Below, piece by piece: positions 12,844-17,196 of a stretch of 17,196 nucleotides of DNA. The stretch comes from an uncultured Collinsella sp. (GTDB lineage: Bacteria > Actinomycetota > Coriobacteriia > Coriobacteriales > Coriobacteriaceae). Within the stretch, counting starts at the first letter, position 1; each line of letters opens with the position of its first letter. Below the pieces are notes generated by a model, which did not search any database, was not told the origin of the DNA, and saw only the letters and a program-made list of their open reading frames with translations. The stretch lies in assembly GCA_900540095.1 (NCBI GenBank), contig UQEO01000038.1, positions 1 through 17,196 on the forward strand, given 5' to 3'. The position numbers were made by a program, and so were the translations under genes.

Positions 12844-14106
12844 CTAAGACAATCGCCACAAGCGACTTTTCAGCCGATAAAACAGCGCCGTCGTCAACGT
12901 CAGCACCGCCAACATGCCTGCGAATACAATCGCCGGTGTCCATCGATCATATGCGAGCCCGTAAACCAATTGGCCAATAGGCGTTGCACAGGAAAGCGTC
13001 ATATAAACGAGTGCCAGCACTTTTCCGCAGAGTTCCTTTGGCGCTGACCGCTGAACAAATGAAACGATTTCGACCGATGTAATGCTTGCCCACGCCATGA
13101 CCCATGCCGAGCCGGCCGCAAGCGCGGCAAACGCTAATTCATCAGGACCGCTCAGTAGCGTGACAATAATCGGCACGACTCCAAAACAGATCATCGCAAC
13201 ATATCGACATATGCCCTTGAAGGAAAAAAGATGCGGCCAAATACCGACCAAACCACTGCCGACAAGACCACCTAAGCGCATAGCCACCTCAATAATCCCA
13301 ACGAAGGATGACTGCATTCCGAGATGCTTTGCAACAATAACGGGAGCACCAATCGTTAACCCAACTAACGCAAGGTTCAAAATAGCCGCAATCAAAAACA
13401 CAACGAGCAATGATGAGTTTTGAGACAGGTACCGAATCAACTCCCGAAAATCGTTTCGGCGTGTCGTACGAGTCGCGCCGTCTCCCATCGTTTCAGATGA
13501 GGCATTTTGCTTGAGTGCGCCCCCGAACAGCAGGGCTGAAATCGTAAACGTCAACGCCGCGGTTTCGCATAGAGTATCGATACCAAAGCACCCATAGACT
13601 GCCGTCCCGACTACAGGCCCCAAGATATTGCTCATCATGATTATCTGCGAGACCAACGCAGTGGCACGCTCAACCTTTTCTTGGCCCGTCATGCGCACCG
13701 CCTCAATTTGAAGCATCGGTTTCAGCAGCGATTGGATGCCATATTGGACGCAAAGCATTGCTGCCACGACAACCGCAAGAGGCAGCGAACGCTTCATGGG
13801 GATAAACAGCAGTGATGCAGCCATCAGAACAATGCCGAGTACCACAAGAACCCCGCGATGTCTTCCCCGATCCGCCAAAATCCCGCCAACCGGAGTCGCG
13901 AGCACGCCCGGTATGAACGCTATCGCCGCGACGGCGCCATATAACGTTGAGGAGCCGCTGCAATCGAACAAGTAGAGCGGACACGCAAAGCACAGTGCCG
14001 ACAGCATCGAATACGCACACAGCTGTGCAACAAGAAGACCAAATAGCCTGATAGATCGCACTGTTTTTGGCGCCAATGAAACGCTAATTCTTCGCATCCC
14101 AGCCAT
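12844..14106 (-). CDS. MFS transporter, probable drug exporter
   Basis: A 420-residue protein with about 12 membrane segments. The loop between helices 2 and 3 carries the MFS motif A in the form GGILADRGRHRG. A long cytoplasmic loop near residues 205-230 (SSETMGDGATRTTRRN) separates the two halves. The closest look is to the large MFS exporter group containing macrolide and multidrug efflux proteins. The ATG at 14106 follows GGGGGCAGG; a second ATG three codons on is less well placed. It lies directly downstream of a TetR regulator, with a 25-bp perfect palindrome 13 bp before its start, so export is probably induced when the regulator binds a toxic ligand. The substrate is unknown. Confidence 0.87.
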   Translation of the reverse strand: MAGMRRISVSLAPKTVRSIRLFGLLVAQLCAYSMLSALCFACPLYLFDCSGSSTLYGAVAAIAFIPGVLATPVGGILADRGRHRGVLVVLGIVLMAASLLFIPMKRSLPLAVVVAAMLCVQYGIQSLLKPMLQIEAVRMTGQEKVERATALVSQIIMMSNILGPVVGTAVYGCFGIDTLCETAALTFTISALLFGGALKQNASSETMGDGATRTTRRNDFRELIRYLSQNSSLLVVFLIAAILNLALVGLTIGAPVIVAKHLGMQSSFVGIIEVAMRLGGLVGSGLVGIWPHLFSFKGICRYVAMICFGVVPIIVTLLSGPDELAFAALAAGSAWVMAWASITSVEIVSFVQRSAPKELCGKVLALVYMTLSCATPIGQLVYGLAYDRWTPAIVFAGMLAVLTLTTALFYRLKSRLWRLS

Positions 14107-14118
14107 AAGCCTGCCCCC

Positions 14119-14143
14119 AAATACATACTGTCAGTATGTATTT
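14119..14143. promoter_or_regulatory. 25-bp perfect palindrome, TetR operator before the MFS gene
   Basis: AAATACATACTG, a central T, then the exact complement. The inner ACATAC...GTATGT is typical of TetR/AcrR-family operators. It ends 13 bp before the MFS start codon, within its promoter or leader. Confidence 0.8.
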
Positions 14144-14189
14144 AATGACTTGAAAAGGGCAGCCGTGGCTACCCTCACAAATCAATTAC

Positions 14190-14202
14190 ATACCGTTGGT
14201 AT
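14190..14202. promoter_or_regulatory. Second, weaker operator-like site
   Basis: ATACC-GTT-GGTAT, with ACAT before and ATCTA after, repeats the ACATAC theme of the main operator. It lies 6 bp beyond the regulator stop codon and 47 bp from the main site. Confidence 0.45.
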
Positions 14203-14207
14203 CTATA

Positions 14208-14870
14208 TTACCACCCGGCACGGTTCCATACGTCCCAAATCTGGGCCGTTGTCTGGAGCACTTCATTACCCAAATCGAGCCCCACCGCTGCCGCCATCTG
14301 TGCCAAACATTGTGCGCGAGCGAGCATTCGCTCCTTGGGCTCGAGCGGACGGAACAATGGCAGCAACCAAAGATTCGCCAACAACGATACGGCCTCCGCC
14401 GCTTCGCGAGGGCATTCGCACGCAATGGAGCCGTCGGCGATGCCCTCCTCGATCACTGGCAAAAGACAGCCATCGGCCGATTCGTCAAACGAGCCCTGGT
14501 ACTGCATCGCCAGTAGACGCGAGCTTTTTACCGGATCCGCCGCAGGATGTATGCGTGCCCATAGCTCAATTTGTGGAACGACGGACTCGGGCGCGTACAG
14601 CCGCTTGAGCTTTTGGGCTCCGTTCATATTACCGATACCAAGCGTTGAGCGGCGGCGCTCAACAATCGGAGCCATTGCCCGATCAAATGCGGCGTTGAAA
14701 ATCTCTTCTTTACTCTTAAAGTGATGATAGACAGCACCCTTGGTCATGCCATCGAGGCGGTCGACGATATCTTGAATGCTCGTCCCCTCATAACCCTGTG
14801 CGCAGAATAGCTCCAGCGCCGCGTCGAGAATCTTCGCGACCGTCTCCTCGGGATATTTATTACGCCCCAT
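14208..14870 (-). CDS. TetR-family regulator of the MFS exporter
   Basis: A 220-residue protein. The N-terminal helix-turn-helix is clear (EGTSIQDIVDRLDGMTKGAV followed by YHHFKSKEEIF, about residues 28-60), then a helical ligand domain with several Trp residues. The start is put at ATG 14870 (MGRNKYPEETVAKIL), the usual distance before the helix-turn-helix, with GGATGG upstream. An ATG at 14906 would add 12 residues but has no ribosome binding site and lies within an inverted repeat. The gene runs in the same direction as the MFS gene 101 bp downstream, and operators lie between them, so it probably represses the exporter. Whether it controls itself is unclear, since no matching palindrome was found upstream of it. 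Confidence 0.88.
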   Translation of the reverse strand: MGRNKYPEETVAKILDAALELFCAQGYEGTSIQDIVDRLDGMTKGAVYHHFKSKEEIFNAAFDRAMAPIVERRRSTLGIGNMNGAQKLKRLYAPESVVPQIELWARIHPAADPVKSSRLLAMQYQGSFDESADGCLLPVIEEGIADGSIACECPREAAEAVSLLANLWLLPLFRPLEPKERMLARAQCLAQMAAAVGLDLGNEVLQTTAQIWDVWNRAGW

Positions 14871-14877
14871 AATCTGT

Positions 14878-14931
14878 CCATCCGCAACGCAAGTCTTGTG
14901 CCTCATTGCAGTATTTTAACGTTGCGGATGG
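14878..14931 (-). promoter_or_regulatory. 12-bp inverted repeat in the leader of the TetR gene
   Basis: Exact arms CCATCCGCAACG (14878-14889) and CGTTGCGGATGG (14920-14931) are separated by 30 bp. In the minus-strand RNA the downstream arm contains GGATGG, the likely ribosome binding site eight bases before ATG 14870, so folding would hide it. It may instead be a 3' hairpin of glnK, whose stop is 13 bp away. Confidence 0.5.
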
Positions 14932-14944
14932 CAGGCAGTCGATT

Positions 14945-15283
14945 CTACACCGCGGCGGGGCCGTGTTCGCCGGTACGGATGCGGATGACCTCCTCGACCG
15001 GCTCGACCCAAATCTTGCCGTCTCCAACGGCACCGGTGCGGACGGCGCTGCAGATGATGTCGACAATTCCGTCGACGTGCTCGTCGGCGCAGATGAGGGT
15101 GAACTGCACCTTAGGGATCATGTTGACAAGCAACTCGTTGCCGCGCACGTATTCCTTCCAGCCATGCTGTGCGCCGCAGCCCTGCACCTGGTTGATAGTC
15201 ATACCGCGAACATCAGCAGCAAACAGCGCGTCTTTAAGAACCTCAAGCTTTTCCTGACGCACGATAGCCGTGATCTTTTTCAT
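14945..15283 (-). CDS. glnK: P-II nitrogen regulatory protein (GlnK/GlnB type)
   Basis: 112 residues, the standard P-II length. It begins MKKITAIVRQEKLEVLKDAL. The T-loop lies at about residues 37-55 (QHGWKEYVRGNELLV), the B-loop ATP site is TGAVGDGKIWV, and the C-terminal signature is RIRTGEHG. P-II trimers sense ATP/ADP and 2-oxoglutarate and, through the T-loop, plug the ammonium channel when nitrogen is plentiful. Its partner is the transporter encoded upstream on the same strand. At the place of the Tyr51 modified by uridylylation or adenylylation the loop reads E-Y-V-R-G rather than E-L-Y-R-G, so Tyr is shifted by one. Classical covalent control may be absent. ATG at 15283 with GAGAGGA upstream. 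The name glnK is given for the amt linkage. Confidence 0.94.
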   Translation of the reverse strand: MKKITAIVRQEKLEVLKDALFAADVRGMTINQVQGCGAQHGWKEYVRGNELLVNMIPKVQFTLICADEHVDGIVDIICSAVRTGAVGDGKIWVEPVEEVIRIRTGEHGPAAV

Positions 15284-15334
15284 AATGAATTCCTCTCTTT
15301 ATCAAATAAATGAATTGCCATTCAATGACGCGGG

Positions 15335-15428
15335 TTTCCCAGGTGCCGCAGATTGGGTTGAAAGAGGAGCGCCGCGTACTTTTGTACGCAAGCGACGGTT
15401 TGAAACCCAAGGTGCGGTGCCTGGGGAA
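15335..15428. other. Long imperfect hairpin between amt and glnK
   Basis: CCCAGGTGCCGCA (15338-15350) pairs with TGCGGTGCCTGGG (15413-15425) through 11 normal pairs and two G-U. After a two-base internal loop TTGGGTT (15353-15359) pairs with AACCCAA (15404-15410). A small hairpin GCGTAC-TTTT-GTACGC (15374-15389) sits at the tip. The wobbles work only in plus-strand RNA, opposite to the genes. Confidence 0.6.
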
Positions 15429-15475
15429 GCCGCGCGACGGTTTGAAGGGCAAGGTGCGGAGCCTGGGGAAGCCGC
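15392..15475. repeat. Two tandem 42-bp repeats at the 3' end of amt
   Basis: Copies at 15392-15433 and 15434-15475 begin GCGACGGTTTGAA and end GCCTGGGGAAGCCGC. They differ at only a few bases (ACCC/GGGC, T/A). The second copy ends on the first base of the amt stop codon complement. Confidence 0.85.
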
Positions 15476-16752
15476 TAGTCAAGTCCCGAGAACGAGGGAT
15501 AAGCGCTCTCGCCGTGCTGACTCGCATCCAGGCCCAGCGCCTCGTCGGCCTCGTCCACGCGCAGGCTGCCGTGGAACAGCGCCTTGACCACCGCGGCGAT
15601 CACCAAGTCGAGCACCAGTACAATAGCGACCGTCACCACAATGCCCAAAATCTGCGAGATGAGCAGCGAGACATCGTCCGTGTAGAACAGGCCGCCCTTA
15701 CCGGTCCACGAGAGCTCCGGCACGCAGAACAGCCCCGTGAGCACGCCGCCCAGGATGCCACCGATGCCGTGGCAGCCAAACGCGTCGAGCGCATCGTCGT
15801 AGCCAAATTTGGTCTTAAGATGGCTGATGGCCAGGTAGCAGACGGGAGATACGATCAGGCCCATGACCAGCGCCGCCCACGGCTCGACAAAGCCCGCGCC
15901 CGGCGTGACCACCACAAGGCCCGCAACCAGACCGGTGCTGGCGCCCACCAGCGTGGGTCGACCGGTGTGCACGCGCTCGACGGCAAGCCACGAGACCATG
16001 CCCGCCGCGCTGGCCGTCACGGTATTGAGGATGGCAAGTGCCGCCACGGCGTCGGCCCTAAACTCGCTGCCGCCGTTAAAGCCAAACCAGCCAAACCAAA
16101 GCAGGCCGGCTCCCAGCGCCACAAACGGCACGTTATGCGGACGGTAGCTCACCATGCCAAAGCCGCGACGACGGCCGAGCATTAAGCAGAGAATCAGGCC
16201 CGTAAGACCAGACGAGATGTGCACCACGTCGCCGCCGGCAAAGTCGAGCGCGCCGATGATATCGCCGATAAAGGAGCCCTCGCCGCCCCAAACCATGTGA
16301 GCAAGCGGCGCATAGACCACGAGCAGCAAAATGCCCAGGAAGGCCGTCGTGGCACCGAACTTAACGCGGCCGGCCAGGCTGCCCGTGACGATAGCAGCCG
16401 TGATCATGGCAAATGCCATCTGGAAGGCGATGTTGATGATCTGAGGGTAGACGACACCGTCCGCAGCATTGCCCTCGGCCGCCTGCAGCACCTGGTTGAG
16501 CACCGGCAGGCACAGCAGCTGGTCAAGGCCTCCAATAAACGGACTCGAACCGTCGCCGCCATAGGCCAGAGACCAGCCGGCAACAATCCACAGCACACCA
16601 ACCAGACCAATGGCGCCAAAGCACATGAGCATGGTGTTGATGACATTTTTGCGCCTGGACAGGCCGCCATAGAAAAACGCCAGACCCGGTGTCATTAAAA
16701 ACACGAGCATGGTGCAGATGAGCATAAACGTTGTCGATCCCGTATCGTACAT
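15475..16752 (-). CDS. amtB: Ammonium transporter (Amt/Mep/Rh family)
   Basis: A 425-residue membrane protein with about 11 helices. Family marks are PGLAFFYGGL (22-31), Phe110 near the outer gate, DFAGGDVVH (170-178) with Asp170 and pore His178, WFGWFGFNGGSE (219-230), and DDALDAFGCHGIGGILGG (319-336) with the second pore His328. The C-terminal tail (EALGLDASQHGESAYP) is the part contacted by P-II. It imports ammonium at low nitrogen. The start is set at ATG 16752 (MYDTGSTTFML) because GGGAG lies five bases upstream; the frame is open 19 codons further without a comparable site. It is followed on the same strand by the P-II gene, 191 bp away, the reverse of the common glnK-amtB order. Two sets of direct repeats upstream may bind a nitrogen regulator. 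Confidence 0.95.
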   Translation of the reverse strand: MYDTGSTTFMLICTMLVFLMTPGLAFFYGGLSRRKNVINTMLMCFGAIGLVGVLWIVAGWSLAYGGDGSSPFIGGLDQLLCLPVLNQVLQAAEGNAADGVVYPQIINIAFQMAFAMITAAIVTGSLAGRVKFGATTAFLGILLLVVYAPLAHMVWGGEGSFIGDIIGALDFAGGDVVHISSGLTGLILCLMLGRRRGFGMVSYRPHNVPFVALGAGLLWFGWFGFNGGSEFRADAVAALAILNTVTASAAGMVSWLAVERVHTGRPTLVGASTGLVAGLVVVTPGAGFVEPWAALVMGLIVSPVCYLAISHLKTKFGYDDALDAFGCHGIGGILGGVLTGLFCVPELSWTGKGGLFYTDDVSLLISQILGIVVTVAIVLVLDLVIAAVVKALFHGSLRVDEADEALGLDASQHGESAYPSFSGLD

Positions 16753-16826
16753 TCGCTCTCCCTTGGTCGCATGAACGTTGTCGGCGCCCATAATGCGGCC
16801 GAGGGGCAACTGGTGTAGACCAGATA

Positions 16827-16886
16827 CGGCGTTGTTAAACGCGGCGTTGTCGAATGGAAACGGCGCCGCAATCTTGGAAACGGCGC
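16827..16886. repeat. Two pairs of direct repeats upstream of amt
   Basis: TGGAAACGGCGC occurs exactly at 16855-16866 and 16875-16886 (20-bp period). CGGCGTTGT occurs at 16827-16835 and 16842-16850 (15-bp period). They lie 75-135 bp before the amt start. The helical spacing of the first pair suits side-by-side protein binding. Confidence 0.6.
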
Positions 16887-16950
16887 GGCAACGGACGCGA
16901 AACGAACGGGAAATACGCGAGCAAGGAAGCCGTGAGCGCGCCCGTCCCGG

Positions 16951-17196
16951 CTAGTGGCGGAACAGCTCGCGGGCTCGGTCGCGGAGATTAGTTGCTCGAA
17001 TGACGCCTTCGTAGCGATTGATGCGCAGACGCGGGAAGGCGTTAAAGAAGCGTAGGTCGCGGCGGCTGAGCGACACGCTTGGCACCGGACGGCTCATGCG
17101 CTTGCCGGCAAGGCGACGACTGAGCGACGGACGCGGCATGTTCGGCGCGGCATCGGCCACGCGGCGGGCGGCAAGCGCCAGGGCGCGAGCTGGCGG
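16951..17196 (-). CDS. C-terminal end of an unrecognised protein (partial, cut by window edge)
   Basis: An open frame of 81 codons runs from the right edge to a TAG at 16951-16953. The visible part is Arg- and Ala-rich, with ARALALAARRVADAAPNMPR early, then SRRDLRFFNAFPRLRINRYE and RATNLRDRARELFRH at the end. Composition looks like host coding sequence (high GC, GC at third positions). The protein start lies outside the window; a GTG at 17160 in frame has no ribosome binding site and is probably internal. No family is recognised. It ends 198 bp before amt on the same strand, without an evident terminator between. Confidence 0.6.
   Translation of the reverse strand, partial: PPARALALAARRVADAAPNMPRPSLSRRLAGKRMSRPVPSVSLSRRDLRFFNAFPRLRINRYEGVIRATNLRDRARELFRH

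Noticed and set aside
16753..16809. 19-codon N-terminal extension of the ammonium transporter
   Set aside because: The ATG at 16752 has a clear ribosome binding site, and the first membrane helix begins directly after it.
1..17196. CRISPR arrays, tRNA or rRNA genes, transposases, integrases
   Set aside because: Looked for on both strands; no regularly spaced repeats, no tRNA-like T-arm with pairing acceptor stem, and no recombinase motifs were seen.

Overview
The window looks like chromosome of a gut-type actinobacterium of the class Coriobacteriia, most likely Collinsella or a close relative. This is inferred from GC-rich host genes, the very long fused 2-hydroxyacyl-CoA dehydratase/activase gene of anaerobes, and an amt-glnK pair. 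No rRNA or tRNA gene is present to confirm it. Nearly all genes lie on the minus strand.

Region 1 (about 1-5520) is a visibly AT-richer cassette between the 3' end of the intact dehydratase gene (5524-10302) and a diverged, internally deleted remnant of the same gene end (43-252). It encodes a RiPP-type (ribosomally made, post-translationally modified peptide) system. Two tandem Cys-rich precursor peptides of 56 and 54 residues share a leader beginning M-[DE]-[WY]-I-Q. They are followed by a radical SAM/SPASM maturase, an ABC exporter that overlaps it, and a CPBP-like membrane protein with an eroded active site. A LysR-type regulator is divergently transcribed, and the shared intergenic region holds a dyad that overlaps the peptide promoter. 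The two peptides lie inside a longer misleading reading frame and are easily missed.

Region 2 (5524-11100) has a TetR-family regulator starting at TTG and, 11 bp downstream, the 1592-residue dehydratase/activase fusion. A perfect 15-bp palindrome overlaps the predicted TetR promoter.

Region 3 (11100-11870) looks like a gene desert but contains a 41-residue hydrophobic/basic peptide gene with a strong ribosome binding site, a LexA-box-like dyad upstream, and three related long hairpins. Two of these hairpins form an inverted pair around the unit.

Region 4 (11871-14870) holds a Cof-type HAD phosphatase whose ribosome binding site is buried in a 21-bp perfect hairpin, then an MFS exporter and its TetR regulator with a 25-bp perfect operator between them. 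Region 5 (14945-16752) is an ammonium transporter followed by a P-II protein, with a 42-bp tandem repeat and long hairpin between them and two pairs of direct repeats upstream of amt. The right edge (16951-17196) carries the C-terminal end of an unrecognised gene.
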